The position numbers and the translations under genes were made by a program. A DNA stretch of 64,000 nt from Bacillota bacterium. Lineage in GTDB: Bacteria; Bacillota; UBA4882; UBA8346. Location: assembly GCA_023410535.1 (NCBI GenBank), contig JAEYPR010000036.1:1-64000 (forward strand), in the 5' to 3' direction. Below, in pieces: positions 1 through 7,276 of this stretch (its first letter is position 1; each line of letters starts with the position of its first letter). Below the pieces are notes generated by a model, which saw only the letters and a list, made by a program, of their open reading frames with translations, was not told the DNA's origin and searched no databases.

Positions 1-50
1 ATTTGATTCTTGAACTCATCTGTATATTCTCTGCGTCTTCTTTTGGTCAT
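1..50 (-). CDS. IS3-family transposase OrfA, N-terminal fragment (cut by window edge)
   Basis: Read on the minus strand from position 50, the frame begins M-T-K-R-R-R-R-E-Y-T-D-E-F-K-N-Q. This is the typical start of IS3-family OrfA, the helix-turn-helix DNA-binding half of the transposase. A GGAG ribosome-binding sequence lies just upstream (about 59-63). Only about 16 codons are in the window, so completeness cannot be judged. The recognition rests on this short basic N-terminus plus the element end at about 113. Confidence 0.7.
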   Translation of the reverse strand, partial: MTKRRRREYTDEFKNQ

Positions 51-113
51 AGTATTTTGCTCCATTCTTTAGTGGTTTTAGTTTACTACCCCTTAAGAAA
101 ACTGTCCAGTTCA
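1..113 (-). mobile_element. Left end of an IS3-family insertion sequence
   Basis: On the minus strand the sequence starting near 113 reads TGAACTGGACAGTTTTCTTA, a typical IS3-family terminal inverted repeat, followed by the transposase start. The element end therefore lies about 40 nt from the first CRISPR repeat. The exact boundary and target duplication cannot be fixed because the other end is outside the window. Confidence 0.65.
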
Positions 114-153
114 GTATAGACGATCCATGTCCTGTAGCTTCCTTAATTGTAAA

Positions 154-317
154 GTTTCAATCCACGCTCCTGTGCAAGGAGCGACTGCGTGCGGTAGGCA
201 CGATACAGACCGCCGTTGGTTTCAATCCACGCTCCTGTGCAAGGAGCGACTTTCTCAAAGAGTTTGATATCAAGGTGGACTATATGTTTCAATCCACGCT
301 CCTGTGCAAGGAGCGAC
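154..317 (-). CRISPR. Three-repeat CRISPR array, type I-C-like repeat
   Basis: Three identical 32-nt repeats at 154-185, 219-250 and 286-317 begin GTTTCAATCCACGCTCC and end GGAGCGAC. They enclose two unrelated spacers of 33 nt (186-218) and 35 nt (251-285). The inner GCTCC/GGAGC arms form the hairpin expected of type I-C repeats. By the usual orientation (repeat ending in GTTTCAATCCAC read backwards as ..GATTGAAAC) the array is transcribed on the minus strand, with its leader at higher coordinates. No cas gene is visible beside it. The trailer end runs into the IS3 element. Confidence 0.95.
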
Positions 318-500
318 AGTACCCCATTCAAACCCTTGCCACGCTTGACTCGCCAAGCCGGTTTCCGCGAACCGGAAAATTTTAAGTCATTTTGAAAGCG
401 ATTTTCAGCGCAAAATCCTATTTCTCCGCGTGGCTACTGGGCCGCGAACCGCCTAGGGAATTCATGGGAGCTTCCAGTTCGCGGAATGAATGTTGCAAAT
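318..500 (-). promoter_or_regulatory. Probable CRISPR leader
   Basis: On the minus strand this segment contains CCGCGAACTGGAAGCTCCCATG, an element ending GGCGGTTCGCGG, and a second CCGGTTCGCGG near 367-380. It then runs into the first repeat at 317. Paired GCGAACC/GGTTCGC motifs are common in leaders of type I-C arrays. There is no open reading frame of note. The assignment is by position and motif resemblance only. Confidence 0.5.
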
Positions 501-675
501 GATGGTTTGGGTTTAATAAAGTAGAATCTCCTAAAATCACCTTCTCTTATAATTATATTTTAACTAAAATAATTATTTGCCAAATTGTTGGAATCTCCTT
601 TGGGAAAATCTTATTTCTTGCATAAATTACAATTTTATACTGATTGACAATGACTAATACAAACATAAAAATAAA

Positions 676-692
676 CGCTCCACAAGGAGCGG
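676..692. repeat. Relic CRISPR hairpin
   Basis: CGCTCCACAAGGAGCGG reproduces the palindromic core of the array repeat (arms CGCTC/GAGCG) without the GTTTCAATCCA flank. It may be a decayed repeat or a coincidence of a short hairpin. Confidence 0.3.
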
Positions 693-784
693 CAGTATTA
701 CGAAAAAGGCTTATCCCGCCAACGAAAGTAACAGGGCAAGCCTTTGAGTTAGAAATTAGTTTCATTTCATTAACCATAAAACAA

Positions 785-810
785 GTTTCAATCCACGCAA
801 TTTATGCGAC
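785..810 (-). repeat. Solitary degenerate CRISPR repeat
   Basis: GTTTCAATCCACGC followed by a different loop and ending GCGAC keeps both ends of the array repeat at 154-317. It replaces the inner hairpin by CGCA-ATTTA-TGCG. No second copy flanks it, so it looks like the last remnant of another array with a related repeat. Confidence 0.5.
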
Positions 811-836
811 ATTCAGCGTCTTATAAAATGAGTTTC

Positions 837-863
837 ACCATCGTTGCTCAGCACAACGATGGT
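837..863. terminator. Stem-loop after the small gene at 870-1031
   Basis: ACCATCGTTG and CAACGATGGT form a perfect 10-bp stem with a 7-nt loop, just past the stop of the minus-strand small gene. The T-rich run lies on the plus-strand side (after 863), so it could end transcripts from either side. Confidence 0.5.
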
Positions 864-869
864 AATATT

Positions 870-1031
870 TTAGTAATTTTTTTCGATTAACACAGTGTTG
901 ATTTCTTTTTTCAATTGTTGAACTGTCATTGTCTTAAAGTTTTGTCCGGTACTTCGACAATCAATTCCAAGGCTTTCGTTCCTCAAAGATACTTTTATCT
1001 CTTTCTTCCATTTAGTTTCATGTGAGTTCAT
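870..1031 (-). CDS. Small 53-residue protein of unknown function
   Basis: This minus-strand frame starts at ATG 1031 behind a perfect AAGGAGG ribosome-binding site (about 1039-1046, 8-nt spacing). It ends TAA at 870, followed by a stem-loop. A near-consensus promoter lies about 70 nt upstream. The product is basic and Lys/Glu rich (begins MNSHETKWKKEIKVSLRNES), has one Cys, no membrane segment, and a predicted helical C-terminal part with Q-Q-L-K-K-E. I recognise no family. Complete expression signals argue that it is real. The surrounding 480-1140 region is clearly AT-richer than the rest of the window, which together with CRISPR relics and an IS suggests acquired DNA. Confidence 0.65.
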   Translation of the reverse strand: MNSHETKWKKEIKVSLRNESLGIDCRSTGQNFKTMTVQQLKKEINTVLIEKNY

Positions 1032-1099
1032 AAACACACCTCCTTTTTATATAATTTTCCCTTTCATATAACAAGAACTAATTGTGATTCGATATATTC

Positions 1100-1128
1100 A
1101 TCATATAGCTATATACAAATTTTGTCAA
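1100..1128 (-). promoter_or_regulatory. Sigma-A promoter of the 53-residue gene
   Basis: On the minus strand TTGACA (1128-1123) is followed by a 17-nt spacer and TATGAT (1105-1100). This is one mismatch from the full consensus, with a leader of about 60 nt before the ATG at 1031. Confidence 0.75.
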
Positions 1129-1251
1129 TTACTCGTTCGTTGCTTGATCCAGTTCCATCCCAATAATTCACTCACATCACCTTCAACATTTCACAATCCC
1201 CACTGCTGAAACTTCGCATCAGCGCACATCAAGCAAATTTCTTTCCCATTC

Positions 1252-1274
1252 AAAAAGCCGGCACGGAGGCCGGC
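1252..1274 (-). terminator. Strong intrinsic terminator, minus strand
   Basis: GCCGGC-ctccgt-GCCGGC followed by TTTTT on the minus strand. No convincing protein gene lies upstream on that strand, so it should end the transcript of the GC-rich element at 1275-1760. Confidence 0.75.
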
Positions 1275-1760
1275 GCGCGGAATTGATATAGGACATATCA
1301 TTGACGTCGCCGTCGAAGCATTCACAAGCAACGCCGCCACGGACGGCAATTCCAGAAGGAAGGGACCCGCGACTTGGAGGAGCGGGATTGGGGGTCCAGG
1401 GGGTGCTAACCCTCCTGGCGGCGGGGATAGGTCCTAAGGGGAATGCCGATATTCCCCTTGGACAGGTCGCACAGGAAATAAGGTGGATAGTCGTTTTAGA
1501 CTACGCCAAAAATACTTTTGAAACTTCTGTAATATCGACTACGCTCTCCACGGTTGCGGCGGCGCGGTACTTTTTGACCCGGAGACCTACGGTTCCAAAC
1601 CTCCCTCGATGCATCCGTGTGCGCTTTCGCCCTCCCTGGCCGCTCCGTCTGGCTACCGGGTTGTGGCTTCCGATGTCCACTACGACGGCGACCGCTGTAA
1701 TTCATCCGGGAATTGAAGCGGCGCACGGTTCCCTCCGTGGAACCTAAACCTTATCAAGTA
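1275..1760 (-). other. GC-rich stem-loop-rich segment, possible structured RNA
   Basis: About 490 nt without a believable protein gene. Frames here are Arg/Pro-rich, start at TTG or lack a ribosome-binding site, and match nothing I know. The segment has several strong hairpins: about 1397-1419 (CCAGGGGGT/ACCCTCCTGG), 1432-1461 (CCTAAGGGGAAT/ATATTCCCCTTGG) and 1729-1745 (GGTTCC/GGAACC). It ends on the minus strand at the strong terminator 1252-1274. I checked by eye for RNase P, tmRNA and 6S hallmarks and a group II domain V and did not find them. A noncoding RNA is an inference only. Confidence 0.35.
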
Positions 1761-1800
1761 AGTAACACGAAACCGGGAACATTTGACCGGCACCGGCTCC

Positions 1801-1891
1801 CATGGCGCCCCCTCTATTGCAAGGCACGTCGCAAGAGAGGGGGCCGGTACAATTTTTCAACCGGCAACAGCTCGCCTCAGGGGGGTGAGTC
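1801..1891. repeat. Dispersed hairpin repeat, copy 1
   Basis: CATGGCGCCCCCTCT ... GAGAGGGGG, then CGCCTCAGGGGGGTGAGTC. The same start, inner hairpin and end recur at 17582-17665 with an unrelated middle. It lies between genes in both places. Confidence 0.6.
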
Positions 1892-1912
1892 GCCTGACGG
1901 ACGTTCCGCAAG

Positions 1913-2087
1913 CATGCACAATCGTTGTGCAAGGATGCACAATCGTCGTGCAAGGACGCACAATCGTTGTGCAAGGACGCACAGTCGTTGTGCAAGGACG
2001 CACAGTCGTCGTGCAAGCACGCACAATCGTCGTGCAAGCACGCACAATCGTCGTGCAAGCATGCTCAATCGTCGTGCAAGCATGCAT
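1913..2087. repeat. Tandem array of a 21-bp palindromic unit, eight copies
   Basis: Eight 21-bp units begin at 1913, 1934, 1955, 1976, 1997, 2018, 2039 and 2060, with a partial ninth. The consensus is CAYGCACAATCGTYGTGCAAG. Each unit holds GCACAA-tcg-TTGTGC or a variant. Because 21 is divisible by three, all frames stay open and give 7-residue repeats, but none has a ribosome-binding site or conserved context. I treat it as noncoding. Confidence 0.85.
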
Positions 2088-2125
2088 TACCTTTGGCTAC
2101 GTTATCCCAGGGGGGAGTCGCCGCC

Positions 2126-2626
2126 TCACCGCTCCCAATCCTGCAGTTCAGCCCAGCGCGCCACCGGATTTCCGTCGGCCTCGCCCATCGTAGCGTTGTA
2201 AACCACCGCGGTATGCCGGCCGGTGCTGCAATAATGCTCCCATAAGCAGCGGGAGGTCGTCGCCATTGCCAACGCGGCGACCTGCTCGCGGCCAATCCAA
2301 TGCAACTCCCCTTCAATGGTCGGTTGGAGCGCGCGGGTAGTCGTTTCGCCAAAAAAGATAAACTGCAGCCGGATCTCGTCCTTACGCAACCGGGAGATAA
2401 TATAGCGGAGTTGAAAATTCCGCACCGCCGCGGGCCCGATTCCGGTTTCCTCCTCGATCTCCCGCAAGCAAGCCGCCGCCGGATCGTTCAGTTCCGCCGG
2501 CTCCAGATGCCCGCCGACCGGCGCCCACAATCCCGGAGCCAGTTCCCGCGTTTCGGCCCGCTTCATCAGCAAAATATCGGCGCCGTTATGTAAAAATGCC
2601 GCCGCCATTTGTCGCAACTTCATCAT
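2126..2626 (-). CDS. Nudix hydrolase
   Basis: A 166-residue protein from ATG 2626 (AAAGGGG upstream, 8-nt spacing); a TTG 18 nt earlier is less likely. The Nudix signature begins GGHLEPAE and ends REIEEETGI, so the catalytic REIEEETG helix is intact. The loop between the first Glu and the REUXEE part is two residues longer than the strict consensus. Nudix enzymes hydrolyse nucleoside diphosphates linked to another group, and the substrate cannot be told from sequence. The frame ends next to the 21-bp tandem array. It is transcribed away from the korA operon. Confidence 0.85.
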   Translation of the reverse strand: MMKLRQMAAAFLHNGADILLMKRAETRELAPGLWAPVGGHLEPAELNDPAAACLREIEEETGIGPAAVRNFQLRYIISRLRKDEIRLQFIFFGETTTRALQPTIEGELHWIGREQVAALAMATTSRCLWEHYCSTGRHTAVVYNATMGEADGNPVARWAELQDWER

Positions 2627-2897
2627 AGTCGCATCCCCTTTCAACTTGATTCATGCGTTACACGAATCAATCACGAAAGAATTATCTAATGATTGACCGT
2701 ATATAATAATTTATTTCCGCTTATATAATATTATTGAACACCCGCAAAACTCCTTTAAACGCTTGGTCAGTCGGGGAATTATCCCCGTCCGGAGCTGGGA
2801 AATACTTCTGACGTTAAAAAGGGAATTTAGCGGGAGCAACGAATAATTTAATCATTTTAAAAAACTAACAATGATAACTGGATAGGAAGGTGATCCA

Positions 2898-4613
2898 ATG
2901 GCAAGCGAAAGTGTTTCAACGCAGTTTTCAGTGGTGATCGCCGGCGAAGCCGGGCAAGGCATTCAAACCATTGAGTATTTATTGACCAAAGTCCTCAAAT
3001 CCGAAGGGTATCATATCTTTGCCTCCAAAGAATATATGTCGCGAATCCGCGGCGGTTCAAACTCGACCGCAATTCGCATTGGCAACCAACCTGTGGCAGC
3101 TTTTGTAGAATCAATCAACCTGCTGGTGGCGTTGGACCGGGATGTCTTGACCCACCTCAAAGCGCGCATCCAACCCGAAACGATCATCATCGGCGAAGCG
3201 GCGACCTTAGGTAATGAACATGAACCGCCCATCTACGACATTCCCTTGAACACCATCGCCACGGCGGTCGGCAACAAACTTTTCGCCAACAGTGTCGCTT
3301 GCGGCGCGGTCGCCGGTTTGCTCGGCTTGGCGTTTGAGACCGTCGCGACCGAACTGGGAACCTATTTTCACTCGAAACCGCAAACGGTGATCGAGCAAAA
3401 CATCGAAGCCGCCCAACGCGGTTATCAAGCCGGACTGGCGATTGTCGCTTCCTGCAAAGTCCGTTTCCAATTGAGCAAAGGCGCCGACGCTGTCCGGAAC
3501 GATCTGATCATTAACGGCAGCGAGGCGGTGACCTTAGGCGCGATTGCCGGCGGTTGCAACTTTATCGCTTCTTATCCGATGTCGCCCGGCACCGGCCCGT
3601 TGATCTATCTTGCCCAATATGCGCAAGATTTTGGAATCGTCGTGGAACAATGCGAGGATGAGATCGCCGCCATCAATATGGGGTTAGGCGCTTGGTACGC
3701 CGGCGCCCGGGCGATGGTCACCACCTCCGGCGGCGGCTTTGCGTTAATGACCGAAGGCGTTAGTTTGGCCGGAATCATCGAATCCCCGATGGTCATTCAC
3801 ATCGCGCAACGGCCCGGCCCGGCGACCGGTTTGCCGACCCGGACCGAACAAGGCGATCTGGAATTGGCGCTTTATGCCGGACACGGCGAATTTCCCCGGG
3901 TCATCCTGGCTCCGCAGTCGATTGCCGAAGCCTTTACCCTGACCCAAAAAGCCTTTGAAATTGCCGACCGTTATCAAGTGCCGGTCTTTGTCCTGACCGA
4001 TCAGTTCCTGGTTGACTCCTTCATGAACCTGCCCGAATTGCAACTACCCGAAAACCGGTTGCAACCGCAATGGATTAAGACCGACCGCAATTACCAACGG
4101 TACGAACTGACGCCCAACGGCATCTCGCCGCGCGGCATTCCCGGCTTTGGCGAAGGGTTGGTCGGAATCGACAGCGACGAGCACGATGAAGCCGGTCATA
4201 TCACCGAAGACCTCGAGCTCCGGATCAAGATGACCGACAAACGGCTGCGCAAGTTGGAGCTGTTACGGACCCACACCCTGCCACCGGTTTTCAGTGGCGA
4301 ACGGGACTATGAAACTTTGGTGATCGGTTGGGGCTCAACCTATCACGCCATCACCGAAGCATTGGCCAAACTCAACCGGCCCGGCGTCGCCCAGCTCCAT
4401 TTCCAACAGGTCTATCCCTTGCCGCCCGCCACGGCCGATTATTTAACGCAAGCCCGGCGGATTATCGTGGTCGAGAACAATGCCACCGGTCAATTTGCCA
4501 AACTGCTCAAATTAGAAACCGGCGTTGGGGCCACCCGCAGCATTTTGAAGTACAACGGCATGCCGTTCTCCCTTGAAGAGCTCCTGCTCCAACTGGGAGA
4601 GGCCTTGCAATAA
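2898..4613 (+). CDS. 2-oxoacid:acceptor oxidoreductase, fused gamma-alpha subunit
   Basis: A 571-residue subunit of a thiamine-diphosphate, ferredoxin-linked 2-oxoacid oxidoreductase (KorA/OorA type), which converts a 2-oxoacid and CoA to acyl-CoA and CO2. Residues 1-190 are the gamma domain (AGEAGQGIQ at 15-23, SRIRGGSN at 48-55). From about 200 comes the alpha domain with YPMSPGTG at 226-233, then the C-terminal transketolase-like part. The start ATG 2898 has GGAAGGTGATC upstream. It pairs with the beta subunit 24 nt downstream. No ferredoxin-like delta subunit is present, so an external ferredoxin is expected. Substrate (2-oxoglutarate or a branched oxoacid) is not decidable here. Confidence 0.9.
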   Translation: MASESVSTQFSVVIAGEAGQGIQTIEYLLTKVLKSEGYHIFASKEYMSRIRGGSNSTAIRIGNQPVAAFVESINLLVALDRDVLTHLKARIQPETIIIGEAATLGNEHEPPIYDIPLNTIATAVGNKLFANSVACGAVAGLLGLAFETVATELGTYFHSKPQTVIEQNIEAAQRGYQAGLAIVASCKVRFQLSKGADAVRNDLIINGSEAVTLGAIAGGCNFIASYPMSPGTGPLIYLAQYAQDFGIVVEQCEDEIAAINMGLGAWYAGARAMVTTSGGGFALMTEGVSLAGIIESPMVIHIAQRPGPATGLPTRTEQGDLELALYAGHGEFPRVILAPQSIAEAFTLTQKAFEIADRYQVPVFVLTDQFLVDSFMNLPELQLPENRLQPQWIKTDRNYQRYELTPNGISPRGIPGFGEGLVGIDSDEHDEAGHITEDLELRIKMTDKRLRKLELLRTHTLPPVFSGERDYETLVIGWGSTYHAITEALAKLNRPGVAQLHFQQVYPLPPATADYLTQARRIIVVENNATGQFAKLLKLETGVGATRSILKYNGMPFSLEELLLQLGEALQ

Positions 4614-4637
4614 GCGAACAGAAACGGAGTGATCAAT

Positions 4638-5501
4638 GTGGAAGCAAAAGATTTTAACCTCGATTCGGTTGATATCGCTTGGTGCCCCGGCTGCGGGGAT
4701 TTTGGCATTTTAAACGCCTTAAAACAAGCTTTGGCGGAGCTCTCCATCGCCCCGCAGCAGTTGGTGATGGTCTCCGGCATCGGGCAGGCCGCCAAGATTC
4801 CTCACTATCTGCAATGCAATTTTTTCAACGGTTTGCACGGCCGGGCGCTGCCCGCCGCGACCGCCATCAAAGCGTCCAATCCCGGTCTGGTGGTGATTGC
4901 CGAAGGCGGCGACGGCGATATGTACGGTGAGGGCGGCAACCATTTTCTCCATACGATCCGGCGCAACCCGAACATCACCAATATCGTCCACGACAATATG
5001 GTTTACGGACTAACGAAAGGTCAGGCCTCGCCCACCAGCCGCGAAGGGTTTGTCACCCCGGTGCAAGTCCATGGGGTGATCAATGAACCGTTTAACCCGC
5101 TGGCTACGGCTATCGCGTTGGACGCCTCTTTTGTCGGCCGCGCTTTCTCCGGCGATGTGACCCAGACCAAAGAGTTGATCAAACAAGCGATTCAACATCC
5201 CGGTTACGCTTTACTGGATATCTTGCAACCCTGCGTCTCCTTTAACAAGGTCAACACCCACCAATGGTTTAAAGAACATACCTACTATCTGGAGGAAGAT
5301 TACGACCCGTCCAACCGGGCCGCGGCGTTTGCCCGGGCGCTCGAGACGGACCGGATGGCCTTGGGGGTATTTTATATCAACCCTAACCGGACTCCGTTTG
5401 AACAAAATTTAGTCGCCTATGGCGATAACCCGGAACCGCTCTTCCAGCGGGAACTGGACCGTTCAAAGCTGACGGCGCTGATCGAATCGAAACGCAACTG
5501 A
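4638..5501 (+). CDS. 2-oxoacid:acceptor oxidoreductase, beta (TPP-binding) subunit
   Basis: A 287-residue catalytic partner of the preceding subunit. It has WCPGCGDFG (15-23, a 4Fe-4S ligand motif), the thiamine-diphosphate motif GDGD (91-94) and the downstream NMVYGLTKGQ segment (120-129). I chose GTG 4638 because GGAG lies 8 nt upstream; a GTG at 4629 overlaps that site. It forms an operon with the fused subunit and, after 39 nt, glpK. Confidence 0.9.
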   Translation: MEAKDFNLDSVDIAWCPGCGDFGILNALKQALAELSIAPQQLVMVSGIGQAAKIPHYLQCNFFNGLHGRALPAATAIKASNPGLVVIAEGGDGDMYGEGGNHFLHTIRRNPNITNIVHDNMVYGLTKGQASPTSREGFVTPVQVHGVINEPFNPLATAIALDASFVGRAFSGDVTQTKELIKQAIQHPGYALLDILQPCVSFNKVNTHQWFKEHTYYLEEDYDPSNRAAAFARALETDRMALGVFYINPNRTPFEQNLVAYGDNPEPLFQRELDRSKLTALIESKRN

Positions 5502-5540
5502 GTGCAGTTTACTGACGAACCGGAAAGCGGAGGAATCATC

Positions 5541-7046
5541 ATGACCGCAAATTATGTCATTGCCATTGATCAAGGAACCACCGGGACCACCATCCTGCTC
5601 GTAGACAAGGAAGGGCAGATCAAACACCATTATTATCAAGCCTTTCCCCAACATTATCCCGAGCCGGGTTGGGTCGAGCACGATCCGGAGTTAATTTGGG
5701 CGACGGTCCGGACCGGACTCCGGGAACTGTTCGACAAAGCCGGTTTGGCCCCGGCGGCGGTGGCCGCCATTGGCTTAACTAATCAACGCGAGACCATCGT
5801 CGTTTGGGACCGCGCCACCGGCCAACCGGTTTATCCGGCCATCGTTTGGCAATGCCGGCGCACCGCCGCGTTATGCCGGCATTTGGAGCGGGAAGGGTAT
5901 GCCGCCATGGTCGGCGCTAAAACCGGCTTGCGGCTCGATCCCTATTTCTCCGCCACCAAACTGCAATGGCTGCTAACGACCTTTCCCGAACTCAAACAAC
6001 GCGCCGCCCGGGGCGAACTCGCTTGTGGGACCATCGATTCCTGGCTGATTTGGAAGTTGACCGGCGGCCAAGTCCATGCCACCGACGTTACCAACGCTTC
6101 CCGGACCATGCTCTTTAATATTCATACGCTGCAGTGGGATGAGGAACTGCTCCGGCTCTTCGACATCCCCGCCGCCATCCTCCCCGCCGTCCAACCTTCC
6201 GATGGTTGCTTCGGCGCAACCATGCCGGCCTGCACCGGCGGCGTCGCCCTGCCGATCACCGGAGTGCTCGGTGACCAGCAAGCCGCTTTGTTCGGCCAAG
6301 GCTGCCTCGAACCGGGCATGGTTAAAAATACTTACGGAACGGGCTGCTTTTTGTTAATGAACACTGGGACCCAAGCCTGCCAGCCGCGCAACGGCATGCT
6401 CGCCACTGTCGCCTGGGGCTTGCGCAATCAAGTGACCTACGCTTTGGAAGGCAGCGTCTTCAACGGCGGGACCGTCATCCAATGGCTCCGCGACGAACTG
6501 GGCATCTTACCCCAGGCGGCCGACTCGGAAGTTTTGGCGCAGACCGTCCCGGATACCCAAGGAGTCTACTTCGTACCGGCTTTCACCGGCAGCGGAGCGC
6601 CCCATTGGGATCCGTTCGCGCGCGGCGCCATTCTCGGATTAACCCGGGGCACCACCCGGGCCCATCTGGCCCGGGCCGCCCTGGAGGGAATCGCCTATCA
6701 AGTGATGGAGGTCATCGACTGTATGAGCCAAACGATCGGCCACCGGCCGGCTGGCCTACGCGTCGACGGCGGCGCGGCCGCCAACAACTTTTTATTGCAA
6801 TTCCAAGCCGACATTTGCGATGTCACGCTGCAACGCAATCGTTCGCTGGAATTGACCGGCACCGGGGCCGCCTTTATGGCGGGGCTCGGCGCGAACTTTT
6901 GGCAAGATCCGGCCGAATTGGCCGGACTGGTCTCCTTGGAAGCGGTTTTCACCCCCAGGTTTGACCCCGTCCTACGGGAAAAGCTGATCCAGGGTTGGTC
7001 CAAGGCGGTGGAACGGTCGGGGAGTTGGGTTGAAATTGAGGAATAA
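5541..7046 (+). CDS. glpK: Glycerol kinase
   Basis: A 501-residue FGGY-family kinase that phosphorylates glycerol to glycerol-3-phosphate. IDQGTTGTT (9-17) is the phosphate-binding loop, and EPGWVEHDP and GDQQAALFGQ are glycerol-kinase-like. Start ATG 5541 has GGAGG 7-8 nt upstream; an earlier frame extension lacks one. Length fits the family (about 500). It sits behind korAB, while the usual glpF or glpD partners are absent. A terminator follows at 7214-7254. Confidence 0.93.
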   Translation: MTANYVIAIDQGTTGTTILLVDKEGQIKHHYYQAFPQHYPEPGWVEHDPELIWATVRTGLRELFDKAGLAPAAVAAIGLTNQRETIVVWDRATGQPVYPAIVWQCRRTAALCRHLEREGYAAMVGAKTGLRLDPYFSATKLQWLLTTFPELKQRAARGELACGTIDSWLIWKLTGGQVHATDVTNASRTMLFNIHTLQWDEELLRLFDIPAAILPAVQPSDGCFGATMPACTGGVALPITGVLGDQQAALFGQGCLEPGMVKNTYGTGCFLLMNTGTQACQPRNGMLATVAWGLRNQVTYALEGSVFNGGTVIQWLRDELGILPQAADSEVLAQTVPDTQGVYFVPAFTGSGAPHWDPFARGAILGLTRGTTRAHLARAALEGIAYQVMEVIDCMSQTIGHRPAGLRVDGGAAANNFLLQFQADICDVTLQRNRSLELTGTGAAFMAGLGANFWQDPAELAGLVSLEAVFTPRFDPVLREKLIQGWSKAVERSGSWVEIEE

Positions 7047-7213
7047 ATCGGCTCTCAACCCTGACCCCTTCAATTTGGCGATGGGCGATGGGTGACCAGT
7101 TTAAATCGTAGGTCAATTCCCCAATAAAAAGCTTTATATTTTATCTCCGACACCCCTCGTTTCTTGAAAAGCAACGCAGGAGAGGGGCTGGGGGCGAAGT
7201 CGGAATCGGCAAT

Positions 7214-7254
7214 AAAAAGAGCCAACCCTGCCAAAAGGCAAAGTTGGCTCTTTT
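7214..7254. terminator. Bidirectional terminator between glpK and the FG-GAP gene
   Basis: AAAAAGAGCCAAC and GTTGGCTCTTTT form a long stem with A and T runs on the two sides. It serves convergent genes. Confidence 0.85.
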
Positions 7255-7276
7255 CTTACTTTCTGCTAAACCGTTC

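Noticed and set aside
1301..1747. A 148-codon plus-strand frame in the GC-rich element
   Set aside because: It starts at TTG without a ribosome-binding site, is Pro/Arg/Thr-rich and matches nothing. The strong hairpins and minus-strand terminator fit noncoding DNA better.
1713..2245. Several overlapping frames with 7-residue repeats in both directions
   Set aside because: They arise because the 21-bp tandem unit has no stop in most frames. None has a start signal.
2645..2897. Promoter for korA
   Set aside because: Several TATAAT-like and TTGACC motifs exist in the AT-rich stretch 2690-2735, but none has a partner at 16-18 nt, so I do not call one.
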